A stretch of 64,000 nt of DNA from Acytostelium subglobosum LB1 (Eukaryota; Evosea; Eumycetozoa; Acytosteliales; Acytosteliaceae). Made by a program: the position numbers and the translations under genes. The first letter of the stretch is position 1, and each line of letters begins with the position of its first letter. Location: NCBI RefSeq assembly GCF_000787575.1, contig NW_012236513.1, positions 124,001 through 188,000 on the forward strand, given 5' to 3'. Positions 22,682 to 33,500 of the stretch are shown piece by piece. The notes below the pieces were generated by a model. The model did no database searches and was not told the DNA's origin. It worked only from the letters and a program-made list of their open reading frames with translations.

Positions 22682-23825
22682 ATCTCTTATCTTTTATATT
22701 ATATATATATATTTGTCGTGTTGTTGTTGTTACAGGGAGTTGTTATGTATGTATGATTGATTACTGAAAGTACTAGTTTCGTCCTATGATGTTATTGTTT
22801 TTGATTCAATGTTATGATCGATAAGAATAAGAAAGAATAAGAATATTAGAAGATGAAGAATAGAAGGTATATATATATCTGATTGTTAATATATATATTT
22901 ATGTTAACACAATAACAACAAAAATACCAACTCCAACAACTAAACATCAAACAAAAACATGTGATTGAGAGAGCGTGTCTGTGGGTTAGTGTGATTGTTT
23001 GTTTGTTTGAGTGTGTGATTGATTGCAGACAACGAGTGGGGGGTTGTGAAAGATGGGCAGTTGAGTCTTCTCNCATTATTGATGGGGTTGTTATTTGACA
23101 TCATACCCTTTTGTTATCTCTCTCTATCTAGAATTAGTAGTATTAATGAACAATGATTTACTTTATGTCATTGATTCAATCATTCAATCATTCAATAATT
23201 CAATCAATCATTCATTGGTCGTTTACGAGGTGTTTTGCTAAAAGGAGTTTGATGAGCACGACGACCAAAGTAGTGTCTTTAAATAGGAACTTTTGGAGTG
23301 AGTGGGTTTGAAGGCCTGTTGGCGGATTCGGGTGATTGTGTCCAAGAGATCGATTCCGGAACACACAGGAGGTCATTAGAATGGTCGATGAGCTCATCGT
23401 CATCAGACAACCAACCATGCACAACACCAAACAAAACCAGTGATCGTGATCAGATTACCTGTCCAATCTTCTAATCTTGGGTTGGGTCGTAGTACTTAAG
23501 GGGGTGGGGGAGGAAAGAAGATAAGACTGATCGGATTGTGTCTTCTCGTTGTGTTGTNCATTGGGTAACTCTGGTTGACCAACACCATAACATAGGACAC
23601 GGACATAGTTGGATAATAAACAACAAGTAGTAATAGTGTTGTGGATACAAAAAGGAGGCTTTATTGCAATATATACTAGTTGTTTGTCAACTAGTTTATA
23701 ACAATTGTTTGTGTTGTTGTTGTTGTTGTTGTTAATGTTGGTGATGGAGGAGATGTTGATATCATATCATTTTTGGTTTGATGTTGTAATGTCATTGTCG
23801 TTGTTGTTGTTGGATTCAATGAAGT
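22682..23825. other. Long intergenic region, no gene seen
   Basis: About 1.1 kb between the kinase start and the microprotein stop. It contains TA-rich and TG/TTG-rich stretches, a GGGGGTGGGGG-like run near 23500-23512 (G-rich boxes are common dictyostelid promoter elements) and two ambiguous bases (23073 and 23558). The 72-codon minus frame at 23212-23430 has no protein-like features. Confidence 0.5.
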
Positions 23826-23990
23826 TTACTGTCTTCTTGACAACCAGCCCAAGAAAGCAAGGAGAAGGACGATGAACATAGCGATACCAATCAACAGGGC
23901 GATGGTGTCACCAGCGTTCCAGTTACCAGCAGCAACGCTGGAGACGAATGTAGCGAGCAGTCCTGACAAGAGAATTTGATTGTTGTTCAT
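23826..23990 (-). CDS. 54-residue membrane microprotein
   Basis: ATG at 23990 opens 54 codons to TAA. The peptide has a hydrophobic N-terminal segment (ILLSGLLATFVSSVAA) that reads as a cleavable signal peptide, a short hydrophilic bridge (GNWNAGDT) and a second hydrophobic helix (IALLIGIAMFIVLLLAF), then the basic end GWLSRRQ. Third positions favour C and T (GCT, GGT, ATC, CTC), the pattern of strongly expressed genes here, in sharp contrast to the flanking DNA. The predicted mature form is about 35 residues with one membrane helix and a short basic cytosolic tail. I do not recognise a family. A 5' UTR intron is possible. Confidence 0.7.
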   Translation of the reverse strand: MNNNQILLSGLLATFVSSVAAGNWNAGDTIALLIGIAMFIVLLLAFLGWLSRRQ

Positions 23991-24594
23991 TCTAAAGTAA
24001 AGTTGATTGTGTTTTGTTTGATTGGATGGTTGGATCAGTTAGTAACAATATTCTTGTTGATGAATGATAAGATGAATGATAAGATGAATGATTGATTGAT
24101 TATGTTTGATTGATTGAGCAATGATGAATACAAGCATCATCAATGTAGGGTATACCAAACATTCAAGTAATAATAACAACTACCATTATAATGGGATTGT
24201 TGTTGTTGAAAAGTTTGTTTGAATATCCTCCACTTAAGATGTGTCATTCTATCAATTGGTCGATGGGTTGTTTGTTTGTGCTTCTTGTGAAGTTGCTTCA
24301 TCTAGCTCAGCAGTGTGCGAGGAGAGATGGTATCAATGTCGTCTGGCTATTGTTGGTGTATATATATCAACCAAACAGGGTCAACTGCCACAACTCCACC
24401 AAAAGCAAACTCAATAAGTTTCATCATCAATGACAATGAAAGAATGAATGAATGAATGTGAAAATAGTATTGTCACCTACCTGTATTAATTATATATGTA
24501 TATATTTATATATTACAACTAAAGTATGTTGATTACTTATCTATCTATCTATGTATATAAGATTGTGTGTTATGAGTGCGTTTGCTGTTGCGTT

Positions 24595-24695
24595 GCTAGA
24601 CTCTTCTAGCCTAATTTCAGTCTTGTGGAAAGTTGATGCGAGCACTCCATCCCACACCATGAGGACCTGTCTGATGAGTGGCCCAAAGCCTCAGG
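24595..24695 (+). ncRNA. Candidate structured RNA of unknown class
   Basis: This segment is clearly richer in GC than the DNA around it and contains three consecutive hairpins. The first pairs GCTAGA (24595-24600) with TCTAGC (24605-24610) over a 4-base loop. The second pairs TGTGG (24624-24628) with CCACA (24652-24656) and nests GATG/CATC inside. The third pairs CC+TGAGG (24657-24664) with CCTCAGG (24689-24695). A run of eleven A follows at about 24705. It is not a tRNA, 5S RNA, U1, U2, U4, U5 or U6 by any motif I can see. The transcribed strand is not certain. Confidence 0.35.
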
Positions 24696-25070
24696 AATCA
24701 AATCAAAAAAAAAAATCAAAATAATCGTTATTTGATCAAAAATATCCCACTGAATTGTTGTTGGACTAATCTATTGTCACTACTAATATAAACCACAATG
24801 TGGTTTATCGGGATGGTATTGGTAGTTAGTTAGTAGTATGAATAGCAGTGGCCGCAGCCGAACATGTTGTTGTCCACACAAACAAGGAAGTATTATACTT
24901 GCTATCGTTGTTGTGGAGAGTGATAAAGTGTTCAAAGTCGTAGCATCAAGGAATATTGATTGATTGATTGATCATAGTAGTAATCCGCAATACCTCCATG
25001 TACATAAATAGTGAGAGTGAATGAATGACATGCTTGTAAGGTCAGACATGGACAGAGACACCCACACAAA

Positions 25071-25092
25071 CACACACACACACACACACACA
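25071..25092. repeat. CA dinucleotide microsatellite
   Basis: Eleven uninterrupted CA units lie in noncoding DNA, with imperfect CA-rich flanks on both sides. Confidence 0.85.
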
Positions 25093-25434
25093 GATACACA
25101 CGATCACACACCAACAACGACGACAACCCTTTGTTTAATGTGTGTATCAACATCTTTGGTTAGAAGCAAGCAATATTGATGGGATGAATGATGGACAATA
25201 CCTTTCGTAATCACTGTTGTTATTGACACATCTAAATAATATCTCTTGATTGATTGATCATCACTAAAGTGTGTGTGTTGATGGGTGAGTGTGTCGCTGC
25301 TATTGTCATCCTGACACTAAACATGCGAATTCCATCATCAACCGATGGTGCATCATCAGTTGTGACCAACAACAACATGACATGATTGATTTCAAGACTT
25401 TACATACATCATCATCATAATTAGCCAACAGACA

Positions 25435-25435
25435 C

Positions 25436-25465
<30 letters not shown>
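25435..25465. repeat. AAT trinucleotide microsatellite
   Basis: About ten AAT units lie in noncoding DNA upstream of the spore-coat-like gene. Confidence 0.8.
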
Positions 25466-25471
<6 letters not shown>

Positions 25472-25622
25472 GAAACACACTATCCCATCCATCAATCCAT
25501 CGAACCAATTTGTTAGTCAGTCCATTCCATCCATTCCATCTATACATCTATCCATATTATTTATTATAACAACAACAACATCTACAACCAATTAGGTTGA
25601 CTTTTACTTTATTGGTTCCAGG

Positions 25623-26813
25623 ATGAAGTTTCTCAAATTATTATTAGTTGTGTTATTTCTATTGACCACTGTGAATGCTGGTAACATTCCAGGTAAGTAT
25701 TATACAATATTTATATCTCATCACAATGGAATTAACTTCTAACTTTTGAAATAATATATAGATTGTACGAACCTTTCTGCCGACAGATGTTCTGCTATTG
25801 AGACATGCCACGCTGCCTTTGGTGTGGAGTGTTGTGGCTCTAAACAATTCGATTGTCTGAGAATACCTTCAGACCTATGTATATCAAATGTCAGTTCATT
25901 GGTATGGTGTGTAGAATTACAAGAGCATAGATTCTTCCAATATGAGACCAACAATATAGATTGTTTGCCTCCTAATGCAATGGATTATTTCCTTCCAAAT
26001 GGTAATTGTTATATTTATATTATACTTAATTATTAATTATTTAAAGAATTATTAATAACATAATCCAAATTATAGCTAGAGGATGTGATAAACTTAAATG
26101 TTCAAAGGGATTCACATGTGAGGATGGCCCGGGACAACAAAAGATCAAATGTCCAACTTCCAAGTCATCATGTTGTAACTTTAAGTCAAGATGTGTGTAT
26201 CTGGGTCCTAAGCCTGGAGACCCTTCCACGAATATTACAATTGATCCACTGTCCGGAACTTCCGCAAACCTCAAGACCTACTACAACCAGTGCATCGAGC
26301 ACCACTTCCAAACCCTCCACAACAACTGGAAAGACCACAACAACTTCGTCGTCCACCACAGGAAAGGGAAGCACATCCACTACAACTGGGGTGCCTGCAA
26401 CTACCAAAGGTTCATCAACTACCAAGGGCTCATCAACTACCAAGGGCACCACAATCACTGGTAGTAGTTCAACAACTGGTCGAGCAACAACAAGGTCAGC
26501 AACAACTGGATCATCTACAACAGGTAGTACAAGTTCCACGACATCCACATCCACATCTACATCATCGTCAACTATATCTTCTACAACCTCGACCACAAGT
26601 GATGACATCCCACCAACAACAACATCTACTACGGGATCCACCACAACGACAACATCGTCAACCATTGCTACAACCACTGGTGGTACACCAGTGTCTACGA
26701 CCGATGGTGACACTGGATGGTCCGAGACACCAGATCCTGGCTCCCAAGACACGGGACCAATGGGATCATGGTTCACTAGTCCAGCCAATATCCCAGTGTT
26801 TGGCTCTGTATAA
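25623..26813 (+). CDS. Secreted Cys-rich protein with mucin tail, spore-coat-like
   Basis: Exons 25623-25692, 25762-26001, 26076-26196 and 26276-26813 join in frame to 322 aa. A signal peptide (MKFLKLLLVVLFLLTTVNA) is followed by a Cys-rich domain (about residues 25-104) and a second Cys module beginning RGCDKLKCSKGFTC and ending in SSCC. That module has the C-x4-C-x4-F-x-C layout of the follistatin-like repeats in dictyostelid spore-coat proteins. The last 180 residues are almost pure Thr/Ser/Gly with TTKGSS repeats, a likely O-glycosylated mucin stalk, ending in GSWFTSPANIPVFGSV without a clear GPI signal. The third intron (GTATCT...CTCAAG, 79 bases) resolves what otherwise looks like a frameshift. 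Role in spore or stalk matrix is inferred from architecture. Confidence 0.75.
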
Positions 26814-27599
26814 ATAATTAATGAAGAGTGTGTTGTTGTGATACATATCCATTGTCTCTCTCTGTCTACCTCTCTCTCTCTCTCTCAGTCTCTTTGCCAA
26901 GATAATAATAAAATCATTGGTGGCAACAACAACATTTGCGTAGATCTCGATTAGTTGGTTCATGTTGATCAAGTTGTGAGTGTCGCAGTGCATTGCTCAT
27001 GAGGTCACATGATGAACTTAAAGATAATGCCGCGGCCCATTATTTCATATCAATTTTCCGTCGTTATCAAAAAAAAAACAAACATTGGCCTCTCTTGGGC
27101 ATTGGAAAGGGAGGGAGGCACTCTCTCCTAGGTCTGCACGACAACCTTCGTCACACTAACACACATTACTTTGTTTGCCCATTACCTGTGGGAGGAGTAT
27201 CTAGTTGGAACAAAGGGAGGGGGTTGTGTTTGTTCATTCAACAAAAATACAACACTCATTCATACACACAAACAGACAAATAAATACAAAGACAACACAC
27301 AGACACAATAACAAACGCATTCCAACATTTGAGAGGATTGCGAACAATAGAGAAATAGAGACGAGTCATACAGTTACATCTTTGTCGACAAAGGACTCAT
27401 AATATATTATATATATATATATCAAGTGTGTAAAGAGGGAGACAGACCTTATTATATAACAACAACAGTATATAAGAGATCTCTTTGTGTGTTGAGTTGA
27501 CATTGACAAGTAAAGAAAGAGATTGAGTGACACAAAAGAGATAGACAGACAGAGGAGTGACACGTGCTGTTGTCAGCAACAAGTAACAACAAGAGCACG
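26814..27599. other. Intergenic, no gene seen
   Basis: About 790 bases upstream of the BEACH-related gene. It includes a CT/GA-rich tract (26860-26890), an A-run near 27068, a CACA-rich leader and a short TA tract (27405-27420). The overlapping frames here are low-complexity and not convincing. Confidence 0.5.
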
Positions 27600-30500
27600 A
27601 TGGAGACGTTTAGGAACACTCTTCGCAACAAATGGACTAAACATGTCACTGCACGAAGGATTAGAAGTCTGTGGACAGAGTATACAAAGGTTGCTGAGAT
27701 AAAGTATGTCATACTTCATCAACAACAACAACGATCAGCACAAACATCTGACAACCAATCAATCAATATAGGGACCCGAGCTTGATGACAATCAAGCTGA
27801 ACCACTTCTTGGATTCATTCCAAGAATCATACAAGGACATGCTAGAGTCTGGACAGATCAAGTCAATCGACCTAGACAAGATATTCGGTGATTGCTCAGA
27901 TATATTGGTGTCATTGTTGGATCTTGTCGAGCGAGAGTCAAACAGACAGGCAAAGAAGGGCTCATCCGCTGATACCAATGAGGATGACGTCACACTACTA
28001 GTCGAGTTGATCAACAAGTCTTTAGGTGTTGCAGAGTTGATTCTACATGTAAGAGTGTTCACAAGATATGATTATGATGATGATGATGGTGTGCGACTAA
28101 CATGTGAACACAACAAACAACAACTAGGACGAGAAATACAAGGTAGTTGTGAAGGAGACACCAAATCTAATATATAGGATACTTACACTGTTGGACACAT
28201 TGAGTACGAGTGAGAACAAGAAGATATTGCTAAGGATCATCAGTGCCATTGGCGAGAACCCTGACAACAAGTTGGAGATTGGAAGATTGGAGGGTTTCAA
28301 GAAGCTGCTGGTGTTGATGCACAATGACAAGGAGCTGACGCGCGAGATCCTCAAGACAATCAAACACTTTCTCGATGTCAAGCAGACCTCTGCTGCGAGC
28401 GAGGAGGAGTTACTGAAGCTCATCAATATGAAGAAGTCATTGTCAATGTCATCCATTGGTGGTATGTTTATTAGTTGTTGTTGTTGTTGTTGTTGACGCG
28501 ACCAACAGACCGGATCACTGACGCCCATCAATCAACAATCAATCAGAGTTTGCAAGACACAAGATAGGAACAGTAGTGTCAGAGGGATTCAAGGTGATTG
28601 TAGGTGAATTCCAAAAGGTATTCTCGCCAAACGAGTCTGATTCAATGCCAAGGAAGCTCTCCATTGAGAAGTCAATTGGGTATGTAGTGCCGGGGTCATC
28701 ACCTCCTCAATCAACTGAGGACCTTCAACCTAACCAATATCACGTGATATATAGTGTCAATGAGATTGTACAGAACTCGTTCATTCCTAGCGCAGAGACC
28801 ATTGAGCAGGAGTTACGGCTCTTGCTTGGAAACATCAACAATAGCAACAATATCATCATTGGCAGTAGCAATAATAGCAACATCAGTAGTACCACGACCA
28901 CTACAATGTCTCACAACAACAATGACCAGACTGCAACAACGAGCACGAGCAATTGCAGCAGTGTGGCAGAGACACAGGTGGCAACAGATTCCACCACCAA
29001 CACCACATCGTCAGAGGAGGAGATACTCAAGGAGTTCATGAGAGTGCAGGGCGCACTCACACTGCTCGCCAACTGCATTCAGGAGGCAGCGCTTGTCGTC
29101 CAACTGGACCTGCTCGAGACCATCAGCAAGCTACTATACAACAACCAGAAGAACCAGATGGAGTTCAGGAACATGGATGGATACTCGATCCTCATTCACC
29201 TGTTTGACAACTCGCACGACTTTGCCTCGCAAGAGGGCGGTGACTTCTTGGACAGCTGCTTCTGTCTGATCTTTGCCATCATATTGGACGGTAGCAAGTC
29301 CAAGCGAGTCATGAACATCGATGCTCTAGAGTTCTTGTTCAACGTCCTGTCCAACTCTGCACAGACAGAGGTGCGTCTACAGACACTCACCTGCATCCAG
29401 GACCTTATCTCTATCAACCCACTCAACATTGTTAGCATCAGACAGGTTGGAGCAATCGACAAGTTGTTCCAATTGGTTTTGGATGTCCATCAAAGAGTAT
29501 GTATTAACTACAACATCATGTAATCACTCTTATTAATCGTTTCAATTGAACACAGGACAAGGACAATGTTGACGTGAGTCAAGACGATAACGAAGTGAAG
29601 GAGTCCACCAAGTTGCTATTGGCAACTAGCGAGCTGATACTGTATCTTGGAGTGCTGTTCAGTAAGCACAACACTGATGTGTTCCGCAAATATGTAGAGC
29701 TTATCAAGATGACTACATTGTCGGATACACTACAGGTCTTGTTGTTGTCCTCATCAATCACTCTTCTCTCCGATACTATATATCATCAGGTTAGTTGACG
29801 ACATCAATCCCATCATGTTGTGGAGAGTATACAACTAACAACAACATCATCTATCAATATACAGACACTGGTCGAGCAACACCTTTTATCCACATTCATC
29901 GATGTCATACTTCGATACCAACGAGAGGTGGTCACACTTCAAAGTGAGCAACAGCAGCTGGACGATGACAAGAAGCAACCAATGACAGAGAAGGTACTTC
30001 TTGTATTTGAACTCATTATTATGTATATTAAATGTATGTACACAGACCCATCAGTCCAAGCTGAGAGGCCACGCAACAACACTAACTAACATAACTATCA
30101 CCTTTAGATTCGGACGATGCCAGCAAGGAATTCTATTCAAAGATTGGCGACAGGATCAAGATGTTTGTGATGTTCATCACAATGCCTGACGACGACGAGG
30201 TGTTCCAGGGCAGCGATGTGTCTGACCTGTGTATGTGGATCGTCAATGCGATCGTGGCAATGGAGCACTACCCTCACCAGAGCGTGTCGGTGCTGGTGTC
30301 CTTGCTGGACGACCAATCGCTCTCTGCCAACAAGAAGGAGAAGCTGTGCTACTGCCTTGCCGATATGATGCGCAACCTGCTGCCCGAGCAACGATCACTC
30401 AAGATTAGGTTCCAAGAGTGTGGCGGTATGAACGCTCTGTTTGCAATTGCCAAGAACACGCGATCGCCCCATTCCCTCGTCTACGCTGCTCTGGTGGCCC

Positions 30501-33500
30501 TGTGCGAGGTGTGCCACGGCTGCGAAGAGAACAAGTGTGTTCTCGACTCGTCGGGCTACATGGCCCTGTCCGCTGCAGTCAAGTCGACACACGTTGTCAT
30601 CGACGAGTATCTCTTCCAGATGTTTGTCGAGCTGGCCATGAACAACAACGTCGTCATTCGCTACGACCAGAACTATTTGGAGCACAACTTCTCGCATCGC
30701 GTCAACCACATCATCGAGAACATCATCGAGCCCCAGCCACAGTACACCTCGATCCTACCCTACTCCAGACGTCAGATCGATCTCTTCTCGTCAAAGTCCC
30801 TCAAGCAGCTCACCAGCGGCAACGCAGGCACCGGAAACAAGTCACTGGGCGGTATCGAGAGCACACAGCCAACAACGGAGTTGTATGGAGACGAGATCAA
30901 TCTTGGCGAGGACGATGAGTTCACCAAGGACTCCCCCGTCTCCAGTCCGTCAAGCACACCGATCCACTCACTGTCTGGCTCACTGAATGGAAATCAAATG
31001 ATGAACACGCATCACCTGCAGAGCAACGTTCACAGCCACTCTGCACAGAGCCTGCCTCAGGTTCACTTGCCCATGCTCGGACGACCACACACTCAGCTCT
31101 CATTGCTCGCCAATCACAGCAAGACCACTGGCATTGTTCGTGTTCCAAGCTTTAGGAATCTGTTCAGCGGCACGCGCAGGAACAGTATTGGTTCATGGGC
31201 TGGTTCATTCGACGACCTCTACGAGGTGTGCCAATCATTCAACGAGACCAACAGTCTGACAGAGGCTTCACAGATTGGCAACAGACGCTCAACACTGATC
31301 AAGATGCGCACTGGTGTGGATGATGACAAGGAGACACTATACTCTTACACACTGCTCGGTCGCTCTAAGCTCAGATCACCCGATGCAGCACTCATGTTGA
31401 TCGATCTCCTGCCGCAGTCGCCCACGCACATTCAGCAACACAATCTGATACTTCTGATGAAGATACTCGAATCCAACCCACAGAACAAGAAGATGCTCTG
31501 TGCCGCACAGGGCCTCAAGTTCCTTCTCTACCTCTCACATCAGGCGCCAGAGGAGACTCAGTCCTACTTTAGCCGTCTCATCGTTATCCTTGGCCTATAT
31601 GATATCAGTCCATCAGAGGTGCGACTGTTGTTTGACCTGGCATGCTTCCCTGCATTCGAGTCACATCCCCAACTGGCGCAGCATCAGCAACATTACACTT
31701 CTACACCACCCCTTAGCCACAACCCAATCAACTCGAGCAGTGGCAGCGGAAGCAGTAGCAGTGGCAACAACTTTGGCGAGTCCAACAGCTCCACCCCCTA
31801 CTCGACACAGAAGAGAGAGCGAAACAAGAAGCACGAGCTACAGATGCAGGTCCTCTACGTCATTGGCACGCTCACAGAGCGCAAGGCACCACCCCTCTAC
31901 TTCAACTTTGATGGCTTTGACAGCTACATCTCGGTGGGAACAATCGACAAGTTCCCCAGTCAGCGCAGCGGCTACACGTTCAGCTGCTGGATCAAGACCA
32001 ACTACTTCCTGAGCGACGAGGCAGGACTGTTCAGCTGGCAGGACGCAAGCGACAACAACATATTTGACGTATACTTCAAGGCAATGGGCAGACACGCTGA
32101 CAGCAAGCGTTACCTATGTATGCAGACGCGCAACTATCCTTCGCCCCCCGAGACCTTCTTCTTTGACAAGTTCTCGTTCTCAGAGTGTGGCAGCTGGCAT
32201 CACATTGTCATCACTCACTCCAAGCAGAGAATCAGTCTCTTTGTCGATGGCAAGTTCATTCAGAACTACAGCACGGCCAACTATCCCAAGGTCATCACCA
32301 AGGACAAGCCCATCCAAGGTTGCATTGGTCGACGACTGTACACCAGTCTACCAAACAACAACAGCAACAACAACAGCTTCAGCAATCTTAGCCAGCTGGT
32401 CAGCCAGGCGTCACAGAGCAGCTTCAACAGTCTCAGCTCGATCGATCCCGACTCCTTCACCAACGCGCCCACTTCTTCGACGCCTCAGAGCGAGAAGGGC
32501 TTCTTCTGTGGACAGATGGGCACGATCCACTTCTTTGAGGGCATCTGGGAGGCACCATCCTGTCTCAAGGTGTTCAGTCGTGGCAATCTCTACAACAACT
32601 CCTACAAGCCACTTGGCATCGAGAGCAAGGAGTTCTTGGTGATCAAGCCTGCTTCATCGCCATCGAATGTCATCGAACCCATTGCCAACCCAATCACATC
32701 ATCGGCGTTGTCAATGTCGGGCGATGTCTTCTTGGCCCCACCTCCACCAGTCCAGATACCAGCGGTGCTATCGCCACCCTCATCACCTCCAATCACAAGG
32801 AACTTGTCGTTCCAAGGTCAGCTGCCTGGTCAGACGAGCGCATCAGGCAGCAACATCTCACCAAGTCAGAACAACTCATTCCTTCTCGCTCAGGACCTCC
32901 AATCGACGTCTACGCCTCCATCATCCGGCAGCGGCAGAGAGGGCAATGTTCTTGTCAACTCTGGCGATCATGTTCTGCAAGTTCCCAAGGAGGAGACATC
33001 TCTCCTCAAGAAGTCAATGTCCATTCTGGTGCCAATCGAGACACAGGGTGCGGTCATTGAGTTCATTGGCGTCAATGTTCATCAGACACGTTGTCTCAAG
33101 GATGTGATCAAGGAGGTGGGTGGCATCCATCTCTGTCTTCCCTTCCTTGACATGGCTCCAGCACAACAAGTGGCCGGTCTTCGCATCCTTGCTGGATTAC
33201 TACACAAGAGTGACTCCAACAAGGCACAGTTCCGTGAGCTCAGTGGATTCGCCATACTCTATCACCTTTTGTTGCGATTCTCCTCACATTCGACAAACCC
33301 AGCGCTCTCGACCGAGCTCACAATGGAGACGTTTGAGATCCTCTTTGACCTGTTGCTCGATGGCATGAACAACCTGTCCGACACTAAGCAGCTCTGGAGC
33401 CACGACTGCATCAATCTAATCCTGGACCTGCTACCATCCTGCACAGAGGAACTACAGCTGCATGTGCTCAAGTACTTCAACAACCTGCTGAACAACACAT

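Larger units (their letters stand above)
23991..25622. other. Noncoding region with microsatellites and one structured segment
   Basis: About 1.6 kb between the microprotein and the spore-coat-like gene. Most is A/T-rich with GATT and CAAT words, a CA repeat (25071-25092) and an AAT repeat (25435-25465). The open frames here (for example 24191-24433) lack protein-like composition. A GC-rich segment at 24595-24695 that folds into consecutive hairpins is listed separately. Confidence 0.5.

Noticed and set aside
24191-24433. 80-codon Leu-rich plus-strand frame
   Set aside because: No supporting codon bias, family match or splice partner; likely chance.
24665-24700. CTGATGAG core hinting at a hammerhead ribozyme or a box C snoRNA
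   Set aside because: The conserved GAAA of a hammerhead and its stems are missing, and no box D with a terminal stem is found. Kept only as a generic structured-RNA candidate.
26197-26275. Apparent frameshift between Cys-rich and mucin parts of the spore-coat-like gene
   Set aside because: A GT-AG intron of ordinary length joins the two frames exactly, so no indel is needed.
26186-26788. 200-codon Val/Asp-rich frame on the minus strand
   Set aside because: It is the exact complement of the Thr/Ser mucin repeat; the composition follows from the repeat, and there is no independent start or splice context.
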